Below are positions 1 through 5,616 of a stretch of 6,549 nt of DNA, piece after piece. The translations under genes and the position numbers were made by a program. Below the pieces are notes generated by a model that worked only from the letters and a program-made list of their open reading frames with translations, made no database searches and had not been told where the DNA came from. Within the stretch, counting starts at the first letter, position 1. Each line of letters begins with the position of its first letter. This DNA is from an uncultured Pseudorhodobacter sp. (GTDB taxonomy: Bacteria > Pseudomonadota > Alphaproteobacteria > Rhodobacterales > Rhodobacteraceae): positions 1 to 6,549 of the forward strand of contig CALEMZ010000476.1 in NCBI GenBank assembly GCA_937910975.1, written 5' to 3'.

Positions 1-60
1 ACCCGTCAAACCTGCATGGGCTGAGCCTCATACACAGAGTTTCGGATACTCCCCGATTTA

Positions 61-94
61 GGCGCAAGCTGCCCATCAAAACGCGATTTGCGCC
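61..94. repeat. Inverted repeat spanning the stop codon of the idonate dehydrogenase gene
   Basis: GGCGCAA at 61-67 and TTGCGCC at 88-94 are perfect 7-base complementary arms around a 20-nt loop that contains the stop codon (76-78). In the minus-strand transcript this could form a hairpin at the 3' end of the dehydrogenase message. It has no U-tract after it and the loop is long, so it is a weak terminator candidate at best. The remaining bases 1-60 show no gene that I can support. Confidence 0.22.
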
Positions 95-1116
95 TTCATC
101 GCCTGCGTCCGGTCAGAGGCAAGGGTAAACGCCTCTTCGGCTCGGTCCAGCGGGAGGGTGTGGGTGATGAGGGGCTTAACGTCGATCAGGCCTTTTTGCA
201 TCAGCCCCACCCCGGTTGCAAATTCGGGATGAAAGCGGAACGAGCCGCGCAGGTCCAGCTCTTTGGCTGTAATCGCCATCATCGGCAGGGGCATATCACC
301 GCCGAGGCCCAATTGCACGATCACGCCGCGCGGGCGCATGGCCATGATGCCAGCGGTCAGCGCGGGTGCGGCGCCGGAGCATTCATAAAGCACGTCGAAA
401 TGGCCCTTATCGGCGTTATATTCTGCAAGTACTTCCGGCTCCCTGCCCATGTTGATCGTGCGGTCGGCCCCGCATTTGCGGGCCAGCGCCAGCGTGAAAT
501 CAGAAAGATCTGTCGCCACAATCTCTGCTGCCCCCGCACGACGGGCGGCAAGGATTGACAGCATGCCAATCGGCCCGCACCCCGTGACAAGCACCCGCTT
601 ACCCAACATTTCGCCTGCGCGACGCGTGGCATGCAGCGCCACGGCAAGGGGTTCGGCCATCGCCGCCTCGCCCGCGCTCAACCCATCGGCTGGTACACAC
701 TGGCCAGCCTTGGCCACCAGTTCTTGCCGAAATGCGCCCTGAATATGCGGAAAGGGCATGGCAGAGCCATAAAACCGCATGTTCAGACACTGATTGTGCA
801 GCCCCTCTGCGCAATAGCGGCACTGCCCACAGGGGCGCGAGGGCGAAACGGCGACCAATTGCCCAACCGTCAGCCCATCAACACCCAGCCCTAACTCCGC
901 GACATAGGCCGAAACCTCATGCCCGAGGATCATAGGTTCGCGCAGGCGGATCGCGCCAAAACCGCCGTGGTTGTAGTAATGCAGATCCGAGCCGCAAATG
1001 CCGCCCATGGCCAGCCGCAACCGCACTTCTCCCGCGCCGGGGGCTTCGGTTTGTACCTCTTCGATCCGCAGGTCGCGGGCGGCGTGAATGACGATGGCTT
1101 GTGTGGCGGCGGGCAT
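76..1116 (-). CDS. idnD: L-idonate 5-dehydrogenase (zinc-dependent medium-chain dehydrogenase)
   Basis: This 346-residue cytoplasmic enzyme is predicted to oxidise L-idonate to 5-keto-D-gluconate with NAD(P). The fold is a zinc-binding medium-chain alcohol dehydrogenase. The catalytic zinc site is visible as GICGSD (Cys41), GHE (His66, Glu67) and AEPLAVALH (Glu155). The structural zinc site is Cys96, Cys99, Cys102 and Cys110. The Rossmann nucleotide-binding motif GCGPIG is at 179-184, and Asp203 after the second strand suggests NAD rather than NADP. Length is close to the usual 340-345 residues. The ATG at 1114-1116 is chosen because the family amino-terminus begins just there; only a weak AGAAAG-like site precedes it. 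It is divergent from an SDR-gluconokinase pair, which supports the idonate assignment over related sorbitol, xylitol or threonine dehydrogenases. Substrate identity is inferred from sequence style and neighbours. Confidence 0.85.
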   Translation of the reverse strand: MPAATQAIVIHAARDLRIEEVQTEAPGAGEVRLRLAMGGICGSDLHYYNHGGFGAIRLREPMILGHEVSAYVAELGLGVDGLTVGQLVAVSPSRPCGQCRYCAEGLHNQCLNMRFYGSAMPFPHIQGAFRQELVAKAGQCVPADGLSAGEAAMAEPLAVALHATRRAGEMLGKRVLVTGCGPIGMLSILAARRAGAAEIVATDLSDFTLALARKCGADRTINMGREPEVLAEYNADKGHFDVLYECSGAAPALTAGIMAMRPRGVIVQLGLGGDMPLPMMAITAKELDLRGSFRFHPEFATGVGLMQKGLIDVKPLITHTLPLDRAEEAFTLASDRTQAMKAQIAF

Positions 1117-1148
1117 GGCAAACTTTCTGAATGGCAGCGTCCTATTTT

Positions 1149-1158
1149 TGGTATACCA
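1149..1158. promoter_or_regulatory. Candidate GntR-family (UxuR/ExuR-like) operator
   Basis: TGGTATACCA is a perfect 10-base palindrome in the 161-bp divergent intergenic region, 33 bp upstream of the idonate dehydrogenase start. It equals the core of the AATTGGTATACCAATT operator known for UxuR and ExuR, GntR-family regulators of hexuronate catabolism. A possible minus-strand promoter for the dehydrogenase, TTGGGC (1178-1183) and TATGGT (1155-1160) with a 17-nt spacer, would overlap the palindrome, as expected for repression. The regulator gene is not in the window. The motif match is seen; the regulation is inferred. Confidence 0.5.
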
Positions 1159-1205
1159 TATTTATCAGGCGCGGAATGCCCAAAGTTCCTGGCAGGCGCA
1201 GTGCC

Positions 1206-1232
1206 TTGACAGGCCTTGATATCGATAAAAAT
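1206..1232 (+). promoter_or_regulatory. Candidate promoter of the SDR-gluconokinase operon
   Basis: A perfect TTGACA -35 hexamer lies at 1206-1211. It is followed by an AT-rich stretch, TAAAAAT (1226-1232), as a poor -10 at 14-15 nt spacing; AAATAT at 1229-1234 has the ideal 17-nt spacing but matches less well. Many alphaproteobacterial housekeeping promoters have a strong TTGAC and a loose -10. Transcription would start near 1240 and leave a leader of about 40 nt before the SDR start. The 8-base palindrome TATCGATA (1220-1227) inside the spacer could be a protein site or chance. Confidence 0.35.
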
Positions 1233-1266
1233 ATGGCAGGAAAAACGCTAGCCAAGTTGATCAGTA

Positions 1267-1271
1267 AAGGG
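1267..1271 (+). promoter_or_regulatory. Ribosome binding site deciding the SDR start
   Basis: AAGGG ends six nucleotides before the ATG at 1278, an ordinary spacing, but directly abuts the ATG at 1272. This favours 1278 over 1272 and over the long upstream extension to 1131, whose extra residues are not SDR-like and would cross the promoter region. Confidence 0.6.
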
Positions 1272-1277
1272 ATGCAG

Positions 1278-2027
1278 ATGGAATTGTTCAGCCTCAAGGG
1301 TAAGCGCGCCTTGATCACCGGGTCGTCACAGGGGATCGGCTTTGCGCTGGCCAAAGGGTTGCAGGAGGCCGGGGCCGAGATCGTGCTGAACGGGCGCGAT
1401 TTGGCGAAACTGGCGACGGCGGCGGGCCGGATTGAGGGGGCCAGAACGCTGGCCTTTGATGCGACCGACCATGCTGCGGTGCGCGCGGCGGTGGATGGGT
1501 TTGAGGCAGAGGTTGGTCCGATAGATATTTTGGTCAATAACGCAGGCATGCAGCATCGCGCCCCGCTGGAGGATTTCCCGGCTGAGGCGTTTGAGCGGCT
1601 GCTGCAAACCAATATCGCAAGCGTTTTCCATGTAGGGCAAGCGGTGGCGCGGCATATGATTGCGCGCGGGGCGGGCAAGATCATTAACATAGCTTCGGTG
1701 CAGACCGCGCTCGCGCGTCCGGGGATTGCGCCTTACACGGCGACCAAGGGGGCGGTGGGCAACCTGACCAAAGGCATGGCGACCGATTGGGCGAGGCACG
1801 GGTTGCAATGTAATGCCATTGCGCCGGGCTATTTTGATACGCCGCTAAACGCGGCCCTTGTGGCCGATCCGGATTTCAGCGCTTGGCTGGAAAAGCGCAC
1901 TCCCGCCGGGCGCTGGGGCAAGGTTGGGGAGTTGGTGGGCGCTTGCGTGTTCCTGTCCTCGCCCGCGTCCAGTTTTGTGAATGGCCATATCCTCTATGTG
2001 GATGGTGGCATCACGGCGTCATTGTGA
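1278..2027 (+). CDS. idnO: SDR oxidoreductase, gluconate 5-dehydrogenase type
   Basis: A 249-residue classical short-chain dehydrogenase, predicted to reduce 5-keto-D-gluconate to D-gluconate in the cytoplasm. Visible motifs are TGSSQGIG (residues 14-21, cofactor binding), NNAG (87-90), Asn112, Ser140 and the YTATK pair Tyr153/Lys157, which form the complete catalytic tetrad. Arg40 in LNGRD at the end of strand 2 suggests NADP(H), as in known gluconate 5-dehydrogenases. The carboxy-terminus VNGHILYVDGG is typical of the family. Length is normal. The ATG at 1278 is preceded by AAGGG at good spacing. The stop TGA overlaps a downstream GTG (GTGA), coupling it to the gluconokinase gene, and the idonate dehydrogenase is divergent. 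SDR membership is certain; the exact substrate rests on context and on overall resemblance to IdnO/Ga5DH, and another sugar-acid or polyol is possible. Confidence 0.82.
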   Translation: MELFSLKGKRALITGSSQGIGFALAKGLQEAGAEIVLNGRDLAKLATAAGRIEGARTLAFDATDHAAVRAAVDGFEAEVGPIDILVNNAGMQHRAPLEDFPAEAFERLLQTNIASVFHVGQAVARHMIARGAGKIINIASVQTALARPGIAPYTATKGAVGNLTKGMATDWARHGLQCNAIAPGYFDTPLNAALVADPDFSAWLEKRTPAGRWGKVGELVGACVFLSSPASSFVNGHILYVDGGITASL

Positions 2028-2521
2028 GGGTAGGCCGCATCGTCGTGATGGGGGTCGCGGGCTGCGGCAAATTTTCGGTCGGGATGGCCTTGGCCCCGGT
2101 GTTCGGCGCGCGTTATGCCGATGGCGATGACCTGCACCCAGCCGAAAACATCGCTAAAATGTGCCGGGGGGAGCCGCTGACCGATGCGGATCGCTGGCCA
2201 TGGCTGGCGCGGGTTGGGGCGGCACTGGCCGCAACGGGCGTTATCATGGGCTGTTCCGCGCTCAAACGGGCCTACCGCGAACGGATCGTGCAACATGCGG
2301 GCGGGCCGGTGTGCTTTGTGCATTTGTCGGGCAGTAAGGCGCTGATTGCCGCTCGCATGGCGGCGCGGCCGGGGCATTTCATGCCGCTGGCACTGCTCGA
2401 CAGCCAATTCGCCACGCTGGAGCCGCCGGAGCCTGATGAAAACGCGTTCAGTGTGGACATTGATCAGCCAATGGCGGTGTTGATCTCTGAGATTGTGGCA
2501 AAGCTGGATGCGGGGTTATGA
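2024..2521 (+). CDS. gntK: Gluconokinase, with altered P-loop
   Basis: Predicted 165-residue cytoplasmic kinase making 6-phosphogluconate from D-gluconate and ATP, closing the idonate pathway. It matches the GntK/IdnK family along its length: P-loop at 10-17, DGDDLHP (33-39), GEPLTDADRWPWL (49-61), CSALKRAYR (77-85), the GHF motif and the VDIDQP carboxy-terminal motif. The Walker A reads GVAGCGKF: the residue after the invariant Lys16 is Phe17 where Ser or Thr normally coordinates magnesium. The rest looks intact, so activity is uncertain. The GTG at 2024 is chosen because it overlaps the SDR stop as GTGA and keeps the whole first beta strand; no strong ribosome site is seen, consistent with translational coupling. 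The ATG at 2051 is a less likely start because it would cut into that strand. Longer in-frame extensions lie inside the SDR gene and are rejected. Confidence 0.82.
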   Translation: MRVGRIVVMGVAGCGKFSVGMALAPVFGARYADGDDLHPAENIAKMCRGEPLTDADRWPWLARVGAALAATGVIMGCSALKRAYRERIVQHAGGPVCFVHLSGSKALIAARMAARPGHFMPLALLDSQFATLEPPEPDENAFSVDIDQPMAVLISEIVAKLDAGL

Positions 2522-2537
2522 CGCCCGCCCCCTTGCG

Positions 2538-2559
2538 CTTCATCTTTTCATGAATACTC
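2538..2559. other. Intergenic motif of the Rhodobacteraceae type
   Basis: In the 52-bp gap between the convergent gluconokinase and lpxK genes, the plus strand reads CTTCATCTTTT then CATG then AATACTC (reverse: GAGTATT...AAAAGATGAAG). I recall this GAGTATTTG-AAAAGATGAAG style motif as frequent between genes in Rhodobacteraceae, but I could not search for it. Its role is unknown to me. The gap also holds short complementary bits (CCCA/TGGG, GGGC/GCCC near 2562-2583) but no convincing Rho-independent terminator. Confidence 0.35.
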
Positions 2560-2573
2560 AAACCCACTTGGGC

Positions 2574-3566
2574 TTATAGGCCCAGACGGTCTAAAGCTCG
2601 GTCCAGCGTCGCCCAATCGGCCAGTTGCAATCGCACCGGCAGGGTTAGCACTTTGGGTCGAAAACCGGGGGGCAATCGGACGGCATCCTTCTCGGTGGTC
2701 ACCAGTTGCGCGCCAAGGCTTGCCGCCTCACGCTCCAACCGCGCCAGCAGCGTGTCGTTGAAAGGCTGATGGTCGCTTAGCGCTTCGGCCCGCAGCAGGT
2801 CGGCCCCGGCGGCGCGCAAGGTGGCAAAAAATTTCTCCGGGTGGCCGATCCCGGCAAAGGCCAGCACGCGTGCGCCTTGCCAATCCATGCCCATCTGCAA
2901 AACCTCAAGCTGCCCGGTCAGATGCGGCAGGGTGATGGCATCGCCCCACTCACTGGCAAAACGGGCCTGCGCGGGGGTATCACCGATGGAAAGCACAAGG
3001 TCCGCGCGGGCCAATCCGGTGGTCACGGGTTCGCGCAAGGGGCCTGCGGGCAGGCAGCGGCCATTGCCAAAACCGCGTTGGGCATCGACCACGATCAGCG
3101 ACAGGTCCTTGACCACGGAAGGGTTTTGGAACCCGTCATCCAGGATCACCGCTTGCGCTCCAGCGGCCTCGGCCGCAGCCACGCCTTCGGCCCGGTTGCG
3201 CGCGACCCACGTGGGGGCGAAGGCCGATAGCAACAATGGCTCATCCCCAGTGTCGGCGGCGCTGTGGCGCGTCTCATCCACCCGCACTGGGCCTGGTAGC
3301 CGCCCGCCATGCCCGCGCGAGACGATGTGGGCGGCAACCCCGCGTTGCGACAACCTCTCCAGCAGTGCAATCGCGGTGGGGGTTTTGCCCGTGCCGCCCA
3401 CATTCAGATTGCCAATGCAGATTACCGGCACAGAAGCCTTGAAACTAGCCCCCCTCCGCAAGCGATGCGCGGTGGCCGCGGCATAGGCCATGCCCAGTGG
3501 GGTAAGCAGCCTCACACGCCAGTTTGGGTTTTGGGGTGGGGTGAACCAGAAGCCGGGGGCCTGCAT
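2574..3566 (-). CDS. lpxK: Tetraacyldisaccharide 4'-kinase (lipid A kinase)
   Basis: A 330-residue peripheral inner-membrane enzyme that phosphorylates the 4' position of the tetraacyldisaccharide to give lipid IVA, a late step of lipid A synthesis. Family motifs are all present: the amino-terminal APGFWFTPP segment and following amphipathic helix expected to touch the membrane (about 1-40), the P-loop in GNLNVGGTGKTPT (52-64), SRGHGG (83-88), GDEP (107-110) and DDGFQN (143-148, Walker B region), then PAGPLREP. Length matches the usual 320-335. Two starts are possible: a GTG at 3567-3569 and an ATG at 3564-3566. The ATG is preferred because AAAGGG lies seven nucleotides ahead and MQAPGFW resembles relatives. 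The ATG shares its A with the waaA stop (TGATG), so translation is probably coupled. It is the last gene of the minus-strand cluster. Confidence 0.93.
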   Translation of the reverse strand: MQAPGFWFTPPQNPNWRVRLLTPLGMAYAAATAHRLRRGASFKASVPVICIGNLNVGGTGKTPTAIALLERLSQRGVAAHIVSRGHGGRLPGPVRVDETRHSAADTGDEPLLLSAFAPTWVARNRAEGVAAAEAAGAQAVILDDGFQNPSVVKDLSLIVVDAQRGFGNGRCLPAGPLREPVTTGLARADLVLSIGDTPAQARFASEWGDAITLPHLTGQLEVLQMGMDWQGARVLAFAGIGHPEKFFATLRAAGADLLRAEALSDHQPFNDTLLARLEREAASLGAQLVTTEKDAVRLPPGFRPKVLTLPVRLQLADWATLDRALDRLGL

Positions 3567-4765
3567 CACGCTGCCCTTTCAAGCAGTTTGCACAGGGCTT
3601 TGACCACCCGTTCGGTGGCCTCTGCACCATCGGATTCCACCACCCAGGCGGCCTGCGCCAGACGGGCGGCGCGGTCGGGGGACAGTAGTTCCCCCACGCT
3701 TGTGCTAAGATCGTTTGCCTTGCCGACAAGGCTGGTGGCCTGGGCTGCTGCGAGCCGGCCCAGCGGCATGCCAAACGGCCCTGCGCGCGGCCCGTGGATG
3801 ATGGCAGAGCCAAGGGCCGCTGCCTCCATCGGGTCGCGACCGATGCCCGCTTCTCCAAGCCCGCCACCGATATAGGTGATGGGGGCGAGGCGATACCAAA
3901 GGCCGTAATCCGCATCTGGATCGACAAGATAAACCTGCACATCGCTGTCGGGTTCTTCCTCGGCATCGCGGCGTGCGACGGTCCAGCCTTCATCCTTTTC
4001 CAGCCGTGCCACCAGTGCGGGAATACGTGCGGGATCTTGTGGTGAGAGGATTAGGAGCAAGCGATGCGCCAGCTTCATGGTGCTGTTTTGGGCAGCGATA
4101 ACAGCGGCCTCTTCGGACTCGGGCAGGGAGGCTGCGAACCAGACCGGGCGGGTGGCGAGCAGTGTCGCAAGCTCTGCCCGCTTTGCCTCATGACAGGGTA
4201 GGACGTTGCTGGGGTACTCCAGCCGTCCGGTGTTATGCACGCATTGCACGTCTGCCCCGGAGCGGCGAAAGGCGCGGGCGGCGGTTTCATCAACGGCCAG
4301 AACCGCGCTGACGCTGCCCAGCAGCCCCCGCGTCAGCCCCGGCCACCAACCTTCGCGCCCGCGCAAGATTGTAGGTGCGCGTGCATCGATCAGGGCGATG
4401 GGGATATGGCGGGTATGGGCCTCGTGCAGCAAGGCGGGGCGCAGTTCCCCCTCGGCCAGAGCGATAAGATCAGGCTTCCAATGGTCCAGAAATGCACGCG
4501 CCTCAGCGGTGCTATCGCTGGGCGCAGGTTGCCAGATCACGCCGGGCGGCGTTGTGTTTGGTCGCACGGGGCTGCTGAGAAGAACGCTTACACTGTGCTC
4601 CTCCTCCAGCCGCCGGGCGAGTCCGGTCAGTTGCGGCAGGCTTTCAGGGCCGGGAGCGTGCAGCCAGACCAAACGACCCGCCGGGCGGGCCGGGCGCGGT
4701 GCTGTTGCGTGCGCCTCCGCCCGGTGGGCAAGGTTATAAAGGGTCAGGCCAAGGGAATAGGCCAT
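3566..4765 (-). CDS. waaA: 3-deoxy-D-manno-octulosonic acid (Kdo) transferase
   Basis: A 399-residue glycosyltransferase of family GT30 that transfers Kdo from CMP-Kdo to lipid IVA at the inner membrane. Seen in order: a short amino-terminus MAYSLGLTLYNLAHRAE, the LVWLHAPGPES segment (33-42) with Glu41 near where the family's catalytic glutamate (SVGE) sits, PDLIALAEGELRP followed by IPIALIDAR, then VHNTGRLE, YIGGGLGEAGIGRDPMEAAALG and HGPRAGPF, which match the nucleotide-sugar domain pattern. It is somewhat shorter than the 425-residue E. coli enzyme. The ATG at 4763-4765 is chosen because relatives begin M-x-x-SLGLTLY; a TTG at 4772-4774 directly after the DUF4170 stop would add only three residues. 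No good Shine-Dalgarno is seen, suggesting coupling to the gene nine nucleotides upstream. Its stop overlaps lpxK. The amino-terminal motif differs from the textbook HAxSVGE form. Confidence 0.88.
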   Translation of the reverse strand: MAYSLGLTLYNLAHRAEAHATAPRPARPAGRLVWLHAPGPESLPQLTGLARRLEEEHSVSVLLSSPVRPNTTPPGVIWQPAPSDSTAEARAFLDHWKPDLIALAEGELRPALLHEAHTRHIPIALIDARAPTILRGREGWWPGLTRGLLGSVSAVLAVDETAARAFRRSGADVQCVHNTGRLEYPSNVLPCHEAKRAELATLLATRPVWFAASLPESEEAAVIAAQNSTMKLAHRLLLILSPQDPARIPALVARLEKDEGWTVARRDAEEEPDSDVQVYLVDPDADYGLWYRLAPITYIGGGLGEAGIGRDPMEAAALGSAIIHGPRAGPFGMPLGRLAAAQATSLVGKANDLSTSVGELLSPDRAARLAQAAWVVESDGAEATERVVKALCKLLERAA

Positions 4766-4774
4766 GGTGTGCAA

Positions 4775-5020
4775 TCAGATGCCAAGTTCTTCGGTTGATG
4801 AGGCTGGCTGTGCCTCATCGCGCAGTCGGTGAATATGGGCGATGAAATAGCGGGTCTGCGCCTCGTCCACGGTGCGCTGCGCCTCGGCCTTCCAAGCTCT
4901 GTAGGCGGCGTCGTAATTGGGGAACATGCCGACGATATGGATATTGTCAGGGTCTTTGAAGGCGGTGCCTTGGGTGCTGATAAGCTCGCCGCCAAAAACG
5001 AGGTGTAGACGTTGGGGCAT
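4775..5020 (-). CDS. DUF4170 family protein
   Basis: A small protein of 81 residues. RLHLVFGGEL near the start, then FKDPDNIHIVGMFPNYDAA, YRAWKAEAQRTVD and YFIAHIHRL match the pattern I know for DUF4170, an alphaproteobacterial family of unknown function commonly encoded beside lipid A/Kdo genes. No signal peptide or membrane segment is visible, so it is probably cytoplasmic. The ATG at 5018-5020 is chosen because GGAG (5028-5031) lies seven nucleotides ahead and because family members begin M-x-QRLHLVFGGEL; an ATG at 5033-5035 or earlier codons would add unrelated residues. It lies directly ahead of waaA with a 9-nt gap, so it is almost surely co-transcribed with waaA and lpxK. No biochemical role can be stated. 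Confidence 0.85.
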   Translation of the reverse strand: MPQRLHLVFGGELISTQGTAFKDPDNIHIVGMFPNYDAAYRAWKAEAQRTVDEAQTRYFIAHIHRLRDEAQPASSTEELGI

Positions 5021-5091
5021 TGGTTTGCTCCGCATAAAGATTTCGATTGCGGCACAGGGTAGTTTGTTTGGCGGCAAGGCGAAAGGGGGGC

Positions 5092-5105
5092 GCGCGTGTT
5101 CGCGC
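5092..5105. repeat. Small GC hairpin between the small ORF and DUF4170
   Basis: GCGCG-TGTT-CGCGC forms a perfect 5-bp stem with a 4-nt loop. In the minus-strand transcript it is followed by a C-rich run and TTTCG, not a U-tract, so it is not a canonical terminator. It could modulate read-through between the small ORF and DUF4170, or be chance in GC-rich DNA. Confidence 0.2.
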
Positions 5106-5117
5106 AGGGCGATTGCC

Positions 5118-5243
5118 TTACAGCGCAGGGAGCGCGCCAAGTGCGCGGGCGACCCACTCGAAATAGCCCAGATAGGACTGGGCGAGATGCTCCCAGAAGT
5201 TCGAGGCGATGATGTAGAGAAAGTAAGGGACGGCGCAAACCAA
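5118..5243 (-). CDS. Predicted 41-residue hydrophobic small protein (start uncertain)
   Basis: A minus-strand frame ending at TAA 5118-5120 encodes VPYFLYIIASNFWEHL, then AQSYLGYFEWVARALG and a short ALPAL tail. It is aromatic and hydrophobic, with a likely membrane-associated helix at about residues 4-17 and a second amphipathic one. 31 of its 40 sense codons after the start end in G or C, as expected for coding sequence here. The TTG at 5241-5243 is preceded by a perfect AAGGAG (5253-5258) with a 9-nt spacer, which supports this start. In the same frame further upstream, an ATG (5268-5270) with its own AAGGAG (5274-5279) reads MKTLKEP, then TAA, then PLV into this ORF. The gene may therefore be a longer one broken by a nonsense codon, or a leader peptide plus small protein. 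I do not recognise the family. It lies 97 bp ahead of DUF4170 and may head the cluster. Confidence 0.5.
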   Translation of the reverse strand: MVCAVPYFLYIIASNFWEHLAQSYLGYFEWVARALGALPAL

Positions 5244-5252
5244 GGGTTAAGG

Positions 5253-5258
5253 CTCCTT
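5253..5258 (-). promoter_or_regulatory. Strong Shine-Dalgarno before the small ORF
   Basis: The minus strand reads AAGGAG, then nine nucleotides (CCTTAACCC), then TTG. This perfect site is the main support for a TTG start of the 41-residue ORF. A second AAGGAG lies at 5274-5279, only three nucleotides before the upstream ATG at 5268-5270, which is too close for efficient use. I found no convincing promoter in 5271-5409 for either the minus-strand cluster or the plus-strand helicase. Confidence 0.45.
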
Positions 5259-5409
5259 CAAGGTTTTCATGGACTCCTTGCAAGATTGCGGCTACATGGC
5301 GCGCTTGGCCCGAGATATTCCGGTGCTGGCGGGGCGAGGAGGCCCGGGCCAGTCAGGGGTGAGTGGCCGTTTACCGGGCATGAAACGCCCCCTGACAGGC
5401 AGAAAATTG

Positions 5410-5613
5410 ATGGAACATTTGAATATCGCCGCGCCTTTGGCTGCGGCGCTGGAAGCCAAGGGCTATGCGTCCCTTACCCCTGTACAAAATGCGGTTTTGG
5501 CGGAAGAGGCGGCTGGGCGTGACCTGCTGGTTTCGGCGCAGACCGGATCGGGCAAAACCGTGGCCTTTGGCATCGCGATTGCACCGGATTTGCTGGCGGG
5601 CGCGGAGCGGTTT
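5410..5613 (+). CDS. DEAD-box RNA helicase, 5' fragment only
   Basis: About 68 residues of a DEAD/DEAH-box ATP-dependent RNA helicase amino-terminus. The Q motif region is GYASLTPVQ (18-26, Gln26) and motif I (Walker A) is AQTGSGKT (43-50), followed by VAFGIAIAPDLLAGAERF. Rhodobacteraceae relatives continue into the motif Ia region (APTRELALQV), but here similarity ends at about 5612. No DEAD, SAT or motif VI sequence follows in any frame. The open frame does run on to a stop at 6349-6351, but the residues after 5613 are low-complexity Arg/Thr/Ala/Ser translation of another gene's frame. The ATG at 5410 is preferred over the in-frame ATGs at 5380 and 5269 because the helicase-like sequence begins there; the AGGCAG site is weak. 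It is divergent from the lipid A cluster. Identity of the fragment is secure; the gene is broken here. Confidence 0.85.
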
Positions 5614-5616
5614 ATG
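5604..5616. other. Abrupt junction between two unrelated coding sequences
   Basis: Left of this point frame 1 encodes helicase (…LLAGAERF). Right of it frame 3 encodes VYVATGVYNESVVLRPG, a different family in a different frame. The left gene lacks its 3' part and the right gene its 5' part. No repeat, insertion-sequence end, tRNA or att-like duplication is visible at the join. The exact base cannot be fixed because GCGGTTT could belong to either side. Confidence 0.75.

Noticed and set aside
1131..1277. Amino-terminal extension of the SDR gene
   Set aside because: The extra 49 residues do not resemble any SDR, would run through the candidate promoter, and the AAGGG site places the start at 1278.
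1883..2023. Amino-terminal extension of the gluconokinase gene
   Set aside because: It lies wholly inside the SDR gene in another frame, and the kinase begins with the beta strand just before the P-loop.
2560..2590. Terminator between gluconokinase and lpxK
   Set aside because: Only 4-base arms and no U-tract on either strand.
2821..3486. 221-codon plus-strand open frame
   Set aside because: It is the antisense shadow of lpxK; the translation is low-complexity and the lpxK motifs on the other strand are unambiguous.
4206..4798. Two plus-strand open frames of about 180 codons
   Set aside because: Antisense of waaA, with Arg/Ser/Ala-rich sequence typical of GC-rich shadow frames.
5269..5409. 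Upstream extension of the helicase from ATG 5269 or ATG 5380
   Set aside because: The extra residues do not resemble helicase amino-termini, and much of the stretch is the upstream region of the divergent cluster.
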